Assembly: GCA_033182465.1 (NCBI GenBank)
Contig: CP137323.1
Location: forward strand, 1,612,001 to 1,676,000
Length of the DNA: 64,000 nt
Reading direction: 5' to 3'
Source of the DNA: Sanghuangporus weigelae
Lineage: Eukaryota > Basidiomycota > Agaricomycetes > Hymenochaetales > Hymenochaetaceae
Below, piece by piece: positions 22,733 to 33,845 of this stretch; position 1 is the first letter of the stretch, and each line of letters opens with the position of its first letter. Below the pieces are notes generated by a model. It saw nothing but the letters and a program-made list of their open reading frames with translations, was not told the origin of the DNA and did no database searches. The translations under genes and the position numbers were made by a program.

Positions 22733-23981
22733 CTACATGACAAATACTTCCTTGACTGCAGCGACGTCTTCTTCGGTGTACGATCTTTTTAGTTGAGCAG
22801 AAGGCGGTAAATTTTGAGACAGGGGCGGCGTCGTCAGAGAGTGTGGACTCATAGAGCTTCCAGTCGGGGAAATGTTCATTTCATCACGGGAATGCGGTTT
22901 CGGAGGAAGATACATGGACTCCGCCATACGAGAGTCGTAAGATCGCTCACTTCCCTCAGGTGAAAGAGGGCGCGAATTACCATTCGAGCGAGTTTCATGC
23001 ACGTATTGTGCTAGAGCGGCTCTTTGAGCAAAGTACTCGTCTCTTTCAACCCTCTGGAACTCGTGGAGAACGCTACAGGGCGGAGGAGGAATGCTGGCTC
23101 TCAACCTCTCTTGTTCCTCAGCAGCTAGACGTCTGCGCTCGCGGATTCGCTCACGGACTTCCGCAAGATGGAGAACGACGTCAAGTCCAAGTCTGAGGCC
23201 TTCCTCCTTTGTAAGTGGCTGCTCGCGAGCGCCGAGAGCTGCGTATGCTGTCTCAAGCCACCTACGCGATGGGTCAACTTGAAACTCGCGAGCCATCACG
23301 GCTTTATCGACCGGTGCAATGTCAAGCTTGTCCATCTCGCGGACTGCGAGGTCTTTCACTTTAGGGAACTTCCAGAGGTGGGCAAGACGAAGGATGGAAG
23401 CCCATTTGTTGACTGTGGCTTCGTAGGAATAATCACTGTATCCGAGCCATAGTTCAATGCCTATTTAGGGAGCGCTTATGGAAGATTTAAACAAATACTT
23501 ACGGATTGTAGAATACCCATAAAAAGCGGCAAAATTCCTTGGCTGAGATGTCGCGAAGTTCAACTGGGTAAGAGTCGGACGAGCCTCTGAGCATGGTCCC
23601 TGATCGCGCAGGCATACAGAGCATATCGCGGAATTTGGTTGATTCGCGCACGAAAAAGTAGCTATGGACTTTGAATAATTGCGACTCGACCTAATCGAGG
23701 GCAATAAGTTCAATCAAAGGGGCGTCCAGCTTTAACGCGTGTCCGGGTGCACATACCACGAAAACGACGTCTCCACTGTCAATGTAGTACTCCTGATGCC
23801 GTCTGATAGTAGGTGGTCCTCGAGAAACCTGCGACATCTTCCCCCAGCTGCCTGCGCTGCTGTCACTTGCTACCGAAGTAGGCGACGGCGGTACGTCGTC
23901 ATCGTCAGACTCGCACTGCCGGCTATACGTTTTAGTGTCAATGGCGCACGGTTTTTGTTGAGATCTGTTGAGAAACGACAT
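22733..23981 (-). CDS. BTB/POZ domain protein
   Basis: Three exons. The ATG at 23981 gives MSFLNRSQQKPCAID and a Ser-rich leader, then HQEYYIDSGDVVFV. Spliced in phase, the BTB domain continues VESQLFKVHSYFFVRESTKF...ISAKEFCRFLWVFYNP. After the second intron come YSYEATVNKWASILRLAHLW and KFPKVKDLAVREMDKLD. The C-terminal half is charged and helical (LAEVRERIRERRRLAAEEQE), then Ser/Pro-rich, ending AAVKEVFVM. Domain order and intron positions match the neighbouring BTB gene, so the two arose by tandem duplication, but the tails differ completely. Function is likely protein-protein interaction; the pathway is unknown. Confidence 0.82.
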
Positions 23982-24870
23982 GGCTGAATCCAGGTTGAGT
24001 TTTCGAGGCAGTTCCTAGCTTACGCGGCCTATCCTATGGGTGGTGGTACTGTAAAGCAGACATGCATCAAGTGCATGCCTGAGAAAAGTCGAGGCGTGGT
24101 GTTGGGATCGCCGCGTGCAGATCGGAAAGGACGTAACATCGCCAAATTCGGAGTTTCTTACGTAAAATTTAATCCCGGCAACCTCACCTTTCCATTCTAC
24201 CATCTTCAAATTTGCCGTGACTGCTTTACGCTTCATCGTGCACTCGCATTCTTCAGTATGGACTTCATTGTATGCATACTAATTAGTAATGTTCTCCCTA
24301 ATTTAAGCAATGATGCTTAAACTACTGAAGATACATGGAGAAGTGGAGCTTTGATGATTCTTTCATAGCTTAACTTCTGGGACTGGTACTCATTTTATCT
24401 ATGGTTTCGGACTTATTGCAATGAGAATCAGAGATGATGATCTGCGTTCTTTAACATCCAAGGTATTGGTACACTGACACGTCACATTAGCACTCGTAGC
24501 TTTCATTCCGTAGTCCTCTCATAGGATCACAGACTTCTCTTCTACTGACGTTTTTCGGACTCAATGCGAAGTTTGGTGCTATTATCATCCTCGTGACCTC
24601 TTCTCGGTCTCGTCTCTACCTTTGTAATGCATTACTCTCTCAAAGACCCACGAGGAATCTTCCTCCGGACCGCTCGTTATTACGTCGGAATGTTTCTATA
24701 TGTTGGCAATGGCGGGCCGCGCTCGAGGTTTTCTGATGTATCTCGCTAGCTCGACGGGCTTCTTCCAGTCATAAATAAAACGCGGAAGCAACATATATGA
24801 GCTGGAAGGATCCTGGCTAGCAACTTTCGTCGCTCTCCTTGGCTTTCAAGGCCGATTTTGAATTCTCATC
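23982..24870. other. Divergent intergenic region between BTB and GH28 genes
   Basis: About 890 bp with no supported gene. A TATA-like AAATAAAACGCGG lies near 24772 and a TATATGAG near 24794, upstream of the GH28 start; both are suggestive only. Confidence 0.35.
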
Positions 24871-26867
24871 ATGTTGCTCTTTCCGATAAAATGGGTCATT
24901 CTGGTCTTTATCTTACTTTGTCTCTTCCACGCATCCGAGGTGGATGGGGCATCTGACGGTGTCCATGCATCCTGTACCCTGACAGCAAGTGAAGGAGATG
25001 ACGCACCGATTTTTGTTTCGGCCGTGCTGAACCCTGCATGCCCTACTGTGCACATTCCCTCGGGAACAACACTCAACATCAGTACAAAGATGGATATGAC
25101 TGGTGCGCGGGACAAACACATCGTATGTTCTGCGGTTTTATTGCTTTCGTATTCCTCTTGTTGATTTGTCGGATATGTAGCTTCTTGAGGGTACAGTCAA
25201 GTTCAACCCAGGCATTGACTATTGGGTCGCGGTAAGTTTCATAACGGAAATATTGATTCGACAAGCGTCTGATATAATCATACAGAATGCTTTCCCAATT
25301 ACTTTTCGTGAGCTTCTGAGCATTCTTCAGATGTTAGTCGTTCGAGTTTATCTCCAACTGCGAATAGAGACGCAAATTACTTACTGGTTACTCGGTGGAT
25401 CGAATATCGTGGTGAATGGAGGGGGAACACTCGACGGTTCCGGTCAGGTGAATATTCCGTATTCACTTTCAATTTATGCGCTGAAGGTTCTTCCAAGGTG
25501 TGGTACGACGCATTGTATGTCAGCCCTCATTATGCATAGCATAAAATGAAATTACTGAACAAATTACTGCTAACGCAAAGCCGATCGAACTCATCTCTTC
25601 TCCGACCCATTATTCTAACAATCTTTAATGGTACAAACGTTCTCGTCGAGGTACGCGACGTTGGTCGATCTTACAGGAAGACGATAATAACATCGCATCT
25701 GTAGAACATAAAAATGATCAACTCCCCAGAATGGTTCAATCTGGCACATTCGTCTGTCAATGTGACATATTCGAATATAAATATCACTGCTGTCTCGACT
25801 TCGAGCGCTAAGATTGCGAACACGGATGGTTGGGATATCTATCGTACAGATCAGGTCATCATCAAGGACAGCGTTATCAACAATGGGGATGACTGCGTGA
25901 GTTTCAAACCGAGTAAGTCATCTAGATCCGTTGAACTTGAGAGAAGGAAATTAGTTTATATTGGCTCATAGATGCTACGAACATTCTCGTCTCCAATTTG
26001 ACCTGTTCAGGATCTCAGTAAGCGAAATGAAACCTCTTCTTCCTCTCCAAATTTCGACGCTAACGTTATAGTCATCTTCTTCAGTGGGATCTCCGTCGGC
26101 TCCCTCGGGCAATTCGCAGGCGTATTCGATATAGTCGAGAACGTAACTTCAACGTGCATCCAGATTCGTTTCATCTATTTATCTCCCTCTTCTGATATTC
26201 TCGTTCCTAATTTGATCTCGAATCGGAATTGAACTTTACATTTTATAGAAATGTACGGATGTCGAATGCACAAAACGGTGCGCGCATCAAGTGCTGGGCC
26301 GGCTCGGGTGTCGGAAGCGGGATCGTGAAGAACATCACATTCGAAAATTTCGTTGAGAGTGCCGTGGATAACCCGGTCGTTATAGACCAGGTACGGAATG
26401 CGGAAGTGGTTCGGACTCGACTCGGTTGAGTTGACGGGTTCTCTTGTCATCTTAGTGTTATATGACTTCCGCGGAGGACTGTGCTGAGTTTCCGTCGAAC
26501 ACATTGATCCAGGACGTTGTGTTCACTCAGTACGTGACATTACAAAAAATTGTTTCAGAGATTACTGGATCTCAATCACACACTTGCGTCATATCTGTCT
26601 TGTTCTTGTTCGATAGCATCTCGGGTACCGGTACAAGTAGGACAGTGGCATCTCTCGATTGCTCTCCGGACGGGAGATGTGGCAATATTACTGTGTCGGA
26701 TATTGATCTTGCGTGCGTCTTACATCTTCTGCCTCGTGCACTGCCCTCGGATTTACAAGCCTTCGTTATTGATCAGCGCACCGAGCGGAACAGCAGAGTT
26801 CGAGTGCCAGAACGTCGCACTCTCCGGTAACTCAGCCTCGCTCTTCGGGACCTGTTCGACTGCCTGA
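24871..26867 (+). CDS. Secreted glycoside hydrolase family 28 (exo-polygalacturonase-like pectinase)
   Basis: A multi-exon gene for a right-handed beta-helix pectinase. The ATG at 24871 starts a hydrophobic signal peptide (MLLFPIKWVILVFILLCLFH). Exons join in phase through LLEGTVKFNPGIDYWVA, TYWLLGGSNIVVNGGGTLDG, QVWYDA, MINSPEWFNLAHSSVNVTYS, then NTDGWDIYRTDQ, NNGDDCVSFKPN and GSHGISVGSLG. The GH28 catalytic set is complete: Asp in NTDG, the Asp pair in GDDC, His in SHG, and RIK in NAQNGARIKCWAG. The end reads FECQNVALSGNSASLFGTCS. The enzyme should cut alpha-1,4-galacturonan (or rhamnogalacturonan) outside the cell; the NxDGWD/SVGSLG type resembles exo-acting members. Several N-glycosylation sequons occur. 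Confidence 0.9.
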
Positions 26868-27467
26868 AACGTTTCAAATGGATTTGCTTCCCCAAGGAAA
26901 AAAAAGGGAGAAAGATATGTAAAATTTCTTTCTACCTGGTTTAGTATAAAACGGTTTTGGTTTGAGTTATGATCTTAGCACCCAATCAATGTGCTGAAGA
27001 TTTCAAATTTGCATTTGGTATTTGAGGGAACGCCACGGCTCAAGGAAGCCCCTTAAATTGTGATGAGTTGCGGTGGTTTATCAAATGAGTCAAAGCGCCT
27101 TTTGCCTGTTGTCGACTCCGTAAGGGAGCGGTGTCAAAGGAGTTTTCAAATCTCCTACAAGTAAGACTAGCTTTTGTGTACATTGAGATGCAATGTATCA
27201 AGCATTAGAAATTAAGAAGATGAAAAAAGGATAGGAGGAAGGCGGGCATGGAAGCTGAAGAAGATCACGAGAGAGGAACGCGAAGGTGATAGACGTGTCG
27301 ATCGCTCACTTTGGATTGATACGCCCACCTCTCATGAGTCCTACCCGAGAGATTTATATCATGACTCGCGCGAGTATTCGCCTCTGCCCATCATTATTCG
27401 CCCTTGCGCATTAACCACCACCATATCGCTCAAAACGGTCTTAAGTGCTGCACGACGAAGAAAGGAC
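26868..27467. other. Intergenic spacer
   Basis: Contains the 3' end of the GH28 transcript (A-rich near 26900) and the promoter of the next gene. No coding feature seen. Confidence 0.5.
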
Positions 27468-28686
27468 ATGTCCACAATGCGCGGGAAGGACAACCCGAAG
27501 AAGAAACATTTCGTCGGAATCGCGGAGAGCACGCTCAGCGCGATCGAACGCGCGTCTTACATTCTCGAGGATGTCGGCGAGATTTACATTTCGGACGCTG
27601 TTTCACGATGCTTGGAGAGTACGCGATTATACTCTCCTGAAAGTGTGTTGGCATCATGGCAATCACGGTCTTCGCGGTCTTCTCCAAATGCGAGCTCGTC
27701 GAGCCTCGTGCGAAGTCAGCACACGTCTTTACGAAGTACGTTGGGGCGGGAGAAGGACTGCAAGATTCTCATCATGCAAACGTCGACTCTTGCCGGTGCA
27801 CGTCTCCTCGCGACTACAACGGCGCGTTTAGGGTCGAAATCAATCGAGACGGAGCGCGAAGATAACAAAATCGGGATACTTAATTTCGCATCGGCCAAGC
27901 ATCCTGGTGGTGGATTCCTTAACGGAGCGCAGGCGCAGGAGGAATCGATCGCTCGATCGTCCACTTTGTATCCGTCTTTGACGTGCCCGGTTGCGAAACC
28001 ATTCTACACGCTACATCGACATGATCCACAAGCTGGGTATTATTCGCATTCGATGATTTATTCTCCTAATGTGCTATTACTTCGAGATGATGATGGTGAG
28101 TTATTGTACTTGATTCCTTTCTCTTCGTCGAACTCTTCTTGCTTTGATAAATTGCGGTTCCTTATACAATGTCTTCCGATGGAAACGAATCGCGATTTAC
28201 AACCGAGAAATGATTTATTCATTCCTGATGACCGAGTCGCATCATACTGATCAAGTTGTTTCAGGTACATGGCAACGTCCCGTAGTAGCAGACGTGCTTA
28301 CTGCAGCCGCAGTGAATGCAGGTGTCGTCAGACAATCAATTATGGGCTGCCTCTCGCCCAAATCCGAAACAGCCAAAATCGAGCGCGTAATGCGCGAACG
28401 CGCCGCGCGGCTCCTCTACGCCTTCGAGCGAAACGGCGTCCGGCATCTCGTCCTCGGCGCCTGGGGCTGCGGCGTCTTTCAGAATGACGTACGCACGGTA
28501 GCGCGCATATGGGCGGACTTGCTTGGGCGCGACGATGCGCGGTTTCGGAGGAGCTTCGATCGTGTTATCTTTGCTGTGTTGGGAGAGAGCATGTACCGGG
28601 AGTTTGAAGCTGCTTTCTCCGAGCGCGTCCAGGCTGAGGGTGCTCCGTATTCGTATGTCGAGGTGCCCAACTTGGCGAGCCGCTGA
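27468..28686 (+). CDS. Microbial-type poly(ADP-ribose) glycohydrolase-like protein (TIGR02452/DUF2263 family)
   Basis: Two exons of 628 and 422 nt (intron 28096-28264, joined G|GT in RDDDGTWQRP) give 349 residues. The N-terminal helical part is followed by a macrodomain core: ILNFASAKHPGGGFLNGAQA then QEESIARSSTLYPSL. This is the PARG signature GGG-x(6-8)-QEE, including the catalytic Glu pair. YYSHSMIYSPNVLLLRDDDG and RHLVLGAWGCGVFQNDVRTV complete the fold. Family members remove ADP-ribose polymers or related ADP-ribosyl groups. Fungal members are widespread and little studied. The ATG at 27468 (MSTMRGKDNPKKKHFVG) is the first in the open frame. Confidence 0.88.
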
Positions 28687-29322
28687 TGCTTGAGAATCAT
28701 AATGACCTGCATTGTGCTGTGGCTTGTATCCTCCCTTTTCCGCTGCTTGTTTGCTATTTTATTCGATTTGATTGGCATGAACGTTGTTGTTGTTGTATGT
28801 ATGTACTCACTAACTTATGAAGTTGTAATCACGCTATCCATCCATCTGTCTATCTATTTCTTACGTTTCTGCTATTTACCGTTTGAGATCTAGTTCTGTA
28901 GTTTATCCATGCCGTGAATGTCCTATCTACCGCAAACTATCTAATGGATCATTTCCTCTGTTACGCCGCTGATTTAGGAGTTGACTGCTAGAACGCCACG
29001 ATCATTTTGTGAAGTCCGATTTCAATTTTGCTATATCACATTTCCGTGCTCCATCGAAGTCACTTCCTATTTGTCAGATTGGACATCTACAGTCTGGAAA
29101 CCTGTGTCATGAACGCGAATTTCATGATCAGTTGCATTTAGTGGGTGACCATCTGTTGTTGATATAGATGTAAATGTTGTATGCTTGAAAAACTTGTGAT
29201 AGCGAGATGAAAAACGTTAATTAGACTGGATGATACAAGACGTTCGATCCGTTCGGGTGTTGCGATTACAAGAAGACACTTTGAGATCGATCAAACAAAA
29301 TACGGAGGTCAGTGTGACAAGA
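28687..29322. other. Intergenic spacer between convergent genes
   Basis: AT-rich 3' flanks of two convergent genes. No gene seen. Confidence 0.5.
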
Positions 29323-30659
29323 TCATAGAGCTTCCGTCACCGGTCCACTCGTCCATGACCCTTTCTCAACAGGGATCTTCGGCACCTTCAGATACCCACC
29401 CGCCTTAGCCCACCCATGCGCCAGCACTTTCCTCAGATCACATATATCCTCGTTGTATGGGTCATCAGCGCCAGGTCCAGTATTGATCAACGAAACACAT
29501 TCTTCTGTAGATTTCGACTTTGATAAATCCTTGAGAATGGCGCTCTCGCTAACGTCGGTGAGAGTGTGACTCAGCACGCGCGCGCGGTTCATGGACAACA
29601 TAAAGCGCGTTTTGATGTCTGTCACGCTGACGGCGAGCTCCGAGAGATCTCGCCCCGGCCCGAGCATACAGTCGCGCATTAGGAAGCGCTTCGTCCTTCC
29701 AGATGCTGTTTCGAGGACTAAAACGTTGATATTCTGTGAAGAGGAGGAGGAAGACGGCGCAGGCTTCATGCCAGGTCGACCGGGAGGCAACGAGTTGATG
29801 GGGACGCGCTGGATGCGGAGCCGCCAGACGACTCGATCGCGTGAAGCGAGGATCAGCGCACCCGCGGTGACGCCCAAAGAAATTTCAAAAGCTGAAAAGG
29901 CGAGACGCTGCCAGAGTGGTCGCAACTCGAGCCTTTCATTCGGATTTGAGGACAGAGGCAGGGATGGGGTCGACGTAGTCGATTTCGCAGAGTCGGGAGA
30001 TGAGGGTGCCTCTGTTTCCGTCTTTACTTGCTTCCAGTTTCGCATGACCATGTCGACGCTGACGCTCCTGTAAAATCAAAGTCAAAATGTCAGATGAAAA
30101 GACCGGGTCGTCGAACAAAATGAATGATCGATCGAATATAGTTGATGCTATAAGCTTTCGACGCGTCAAAAGTCAAATTGAACCTTGTCGGCGTCAAACA
30201 GGTCCTCCATCACGACGAAAATCAAAGGCGCACAAATACAGTCCAGACGTACGTGAGAAATATGTCAAATGCCAGCAGGAAATACGCCCATCGCCCGAAT
30301 ATCCCAGGATTCTTGTCGTACAACGGCGGGTCATCGCCAAGCACTGGTGACGGGGATTCATTCTGTTTTTGTTTTTCATTCTTTGCCCGTTGACTTTTTC
30401 GCCGCCGCGTGTCTAGCAGGTACGTCTGGCTCAACGACACGTTGCGCGCTTCGCGAAAGTCTCGTATGTTCGCGTCGTGACATGGAAAATGCTTTGAACG
30501 GATCGAGAAAGTTGAGTATTTACTTCCATTGTCAGCGTATTTGCAAGCTACTTGTCGAAGAAAGAGCCCTGCATATCTCTCCAAATGAGCCGAGCTTCGC
30601 AGGTTCGACGATGAAAAGGGAGACCCGAGAATGACTCGTACACCCATAGCCTGAGGCAT
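29323..30659 (-). CDS. Two-TM protein, probably mitochondrial (TMEM223-like)
   Basis: Two exons. The first starts at 30659 (MPQAMGVRVILGSPFSSSNL) with a basic, Ser-rich leader that looks like a mitochondrial presequence. It ends in TM1 (GRWAYFLLAFDIFLT). A donor GTACGTCT and an acceptor TTTTACAG near 30070 join in phase to SVSVDMVMRNWKQV. TM2 is LWQRLAFSAFEISLGVTAGA, followed by ASRDRVVWRLRIQRVP and a soluble domain ending GSWTSGPVTEAL. Two TM segments followed by a small beta-rich domain after SRxRV resemble TMEM223-like mitochondrial inner-membrane proteins. This is inference from layout, not a confident family match. Confidence 0.62.
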
Positions 30660-31028
30660 CAAGGAAAGAAATAAGAAAGGAATCCGGGTCGGATTATCTA
30701 AGCACGAGAAGAAGTAAATTTGGAGAGTCGATCACGCCGATCTCTAATCAAATGATCTGCCTCTGGTGCATTACAATATATATGTATTCATTCAAGGGTA
30801 TTCAGACTGAGTGATGCATACAATCAGCTGACAAATAATCTGTAAGCTCTCTCTCCGAATGTGACTGTTCTTTAGGCACTTCCTAGTTGCGCACTCAGCC
30901 AAGAATTTGCCCATTATACTAGAAACATGCTCCTTGCTCCGGTCCGGTATACCATTTTCTTCACTCTTGTTGCCGCAGATAGGGAGAGATGTGTCTCTTG
31001 TGTGGACCCACATTTCTGTATTTTTTAA

Positions 31029-31633
31029 TTACCAGGCCGAAAGGCAGACAATTGCATATGCATGGAGTCCTGCGAGCACAGTTGGAACGGCCGCGGGAGT
31101 AATGCCATCCTAGCACGAAATACGAATTTAACACTCTTGCAATAAGATTTTCTGAGACATCCTGGTGACTACTACTTAGTCAAATACCATCGCAACGAGA
31201 AAGAAGACGAGAAACGAACCTCTAACTGCTGGATGACGGGAGAAATCGAATGTTGAACACTGCCAAACTCTCCAAACGCATCGAGTAGTTCAGGGATATA
31301 TTTGCTGAAAGCACGCAGAGCTTTGGCGCATTGATTCGGAGCTACAAGTGGTCGGCATTCATAGTCTCTCTGAATGGAGAAAGTTCTTACATACTCGGAA
31401 GAGTAACTTGCCGTGGATGATGAAAGTCACCCTAATAATGGTGACTAGCATGTAATGCCTTCTCAAAATATTTTTGTTATGCCTGTTGCTACCTTGTTAA
31501 ATAAAAGTTTGTACTGCTTACAAAGCCTAGCGCCAGTCAAGAAATTCCCCAAGAAGATATACTAGAAGTGACATCGGGGACCGGTTAAGCATGAAGCAAC
31601 GGCAACACATAAGTAAACTATCCGCGGTGACAT
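31029..31633 (-). CDS. Small multi-exon gene of unknown function (about 107 residues)
   Basis: No long ORF exists here, but phase-consistent exons can be chained on the minus strand: 31633-31619, 31561-31493, 31431-31395, 31341-31220 and 31109-31029, total 324 nt including stop. The firm exons encode PNQCAKALRAFSKYIPELLD then AFGEFGSVQHSISPVIQQLE, and DGITPAAVPTVLAGLHAYAI to the stop. Donors and acceptors are GT-AG with lengths typical here (54-110 nt). The first 15-nt exon is the weakest part. The product looks helical with a hydrophobic C-terminus. It lies 46 bp beyond the stop of the F-box/LRR gene on the same strand, so it could even be a downstream part of that transcript. I do not recognise the family. 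Confidence 0.42.
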
Positions 31634-31678
31634 TGCGACCGCCGGTGAGCAGTTTAATGGCATTGCCTCAACCAATGG

Positions 31679-33478
31679 CTATGCTTCCCCACGCGTATCT
31701 TCCAGCCGGACTTGTTCCACTTTGAAACGCACAGATTCCTGAGCGCTTGCATCATGCACCCACTCTCCCTAGTACAAGTTAATCAGTCTTTGGTGTCTAT
31801 CCAGTATCTCGAACTTACTTTAAATGAGAGAATTCCGACTGTGATTTGCCGAAGGCATGAACGCGGGCGAAGCATCATCTCTTCCGCGTCTGTAATAGAA
31901 AACGAGTCCTCATGAGCAGACATTTCATCCGGGTCGCATCCTGCATCTTTCGGCGTCAATGTGGAAGAGATCCTCAGGGCATCTCCCGAATTGCTCAGAT
32001 TTTTCGAAAGAGGAATGCGTAAGAATGGTGCTGAGAAAAGTCGTCTGTTGATTCTCATCGACCGTAGGTTGTAAGCATGTGCAGTGGCGTCTCGAATCCC
32101 TCTCTACATGCAATTTGGGTCAGATGTCCAGCAGATAGAAATGAATGAGATTTCCCACCACTTCATAATTTGGGAGTGCGCAGGAAATCTCCTCCAACTT
32201 TGGAAACATGTCACATAAACAGGCAACATCCCCGAGAGTCAAGAGCGTTGTGCCCACAAGGAAACGTTGAAATGCCCGTCCGTGAACCTGTGCCAAGAAA
32301 AGTATGAAAGGACGAGGGACACTTGTTTCTCCAACAGTAGAGAAAGTTTGTAAGCGGAATTCGCGAAGCGATCCAATCTTGTTAGATAACAGGATCTGGG
32401 TACATCCCCACAGCCCGACAGGACCGGCCGCATCAATACTGCTGGCTCGCAAGGTCAGCTTTTCCAGTGCCGGCATTCGAGGTTGCCCGGATACAGGTCT
32501 CACATTGCCTGCATCAGAATAGTCTGTGTCAAGGGATCGAAGTCGTGGAAGCTGAGCGATAAAGTATGGAAGGGATGGAGAATGCGCCCCTTTGATGCGA
32601 AGGTGTGTTAGAGACTGAAGGTGCGAGAAGACTCCTATTAGCAACGTCGGCGGAACTCCTGAACAACGCTGAGAACAAAATTGAGCTACTGTAGCAAATA
32701 ATCCAGTCAACATATCTCACTCCAAGATTTAAGTGCGTTAACGTCGGGGCAAGGGTTTCTGACCAGCCTTGCAGGATTCGGGGCGGACCTTCCATACAGA
32801 AAATAGTAACACTCTAAGAACACTCATAAACGTTTGAAAAGAAGAATATATAAAACAAAAGTACCGATAAATCTTTGAACCGGTGTAGCGTATCCCACAC
32901 AGACGGTCCAAGATTCTTGAATGTCCGAATCGTAAGCTCGCGAAGCGGTAAAGATTTCAGGACACCGAGAATTGAGAGGAGCATTTCATCCGGAAGGAAG
33001 TTACCGTCTTCCCATACGAAAGAATGAAGGGAGTTACAAAGGCTCAGGGCGCGCACTGCAAGCAAATGTATATGTTGCGCTCGTGTTTGCGGCGCTCCGT
33101 GAAGCTTCCCTGAGGAAAAGGTGGAGTACATATTTTTCTGTTTTATAATGACTTCGTATACTTACCATTCTCCCTGACAGAGCGTACATAACGCGCCAGT
33201 TTCGGTTTTTGAAGTAAAGTACGTGCAGGATGGTGAATAATGAGTCCCTACAGGCATATCAAAGTGTGAGAGAGTATTGGATAGACAAGATAGTCTGATA
33301 CTGATCTTACCTTATCCGTGCTGACCAGTCGCGAATCAAGTGCCTCATACAGAATCGCAATCGTTGCAGCGTAGAAAGCTCTATTTACTAGCGTCGCGTT
33401 GTATAGGTCCAGGCGGTCATCCAGATAGGAGACGATGAGGGGTAACACATCCGCCGGAATGTCCCGGGCCTTGACCAT
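31679..33478 (-). CDS. F-box/leucine-rich repeat protein
   Basis: About seven exons. The ATG at 33478 opens MVKARDIPADVLPLIVSYLD, a canonical F-box, then YNATLVNRAFYAATIAILYE. Next come LIIHHPARTLLQKPKLARYV, a motif typical of agaricomycete F-box/LRR proteins, and LSLCNSLHSFVWEDGNFLPD. LRR-type segments follow: LPLRELTIRTFKNLGPSVWD, LTHLNLGV, LQSLTHLRIKGAHSPSLPYF and MFPKLEEISCALPNYEVVG. The last two introns were placed by phase (DATAHAYNLRSMRINRRL, then SFK joined to GEWVHDAS), giving a C-terminus of EDTRGEA. It should be an SCF-type ubiquitin ligase adaptor; the target is unknown. Multi-exon structure with conserved junctions argues for a functional gene. Confidence 0.82.
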
Positions 33479-33845
33479 GTTCGTCGGCGGCCCAATTATT
33501 ACAGAACAGCTTTCTGCTATTAAACTAATACCAGACTAAAATGCACAAGGAATGCTACGGTTGTTGGTTTGGTTGCGAGGAGAGGAGGGTGTCGAGTCAC
33601 CATCTGTCATCAAAGAATTCGGACTTTGTAAGTCGCGATTAGCCGTCTGGGCCCCTGAACTTGCACATTGCCCGAAATCACCGAGAATTCAATCTGATGG
33701 GTTTTGAATATGACCGGCCTATTGTTCCATATCGAGTGGTGGCTCTGGTCGAGACTTTATGATGAAATCTCTCTGATTCAGGCGCCTCTTGCGCTGGATA
33801 GTTTAGACGAAGATTTATTATCTCTAACTGACAATGTCCATTTGA

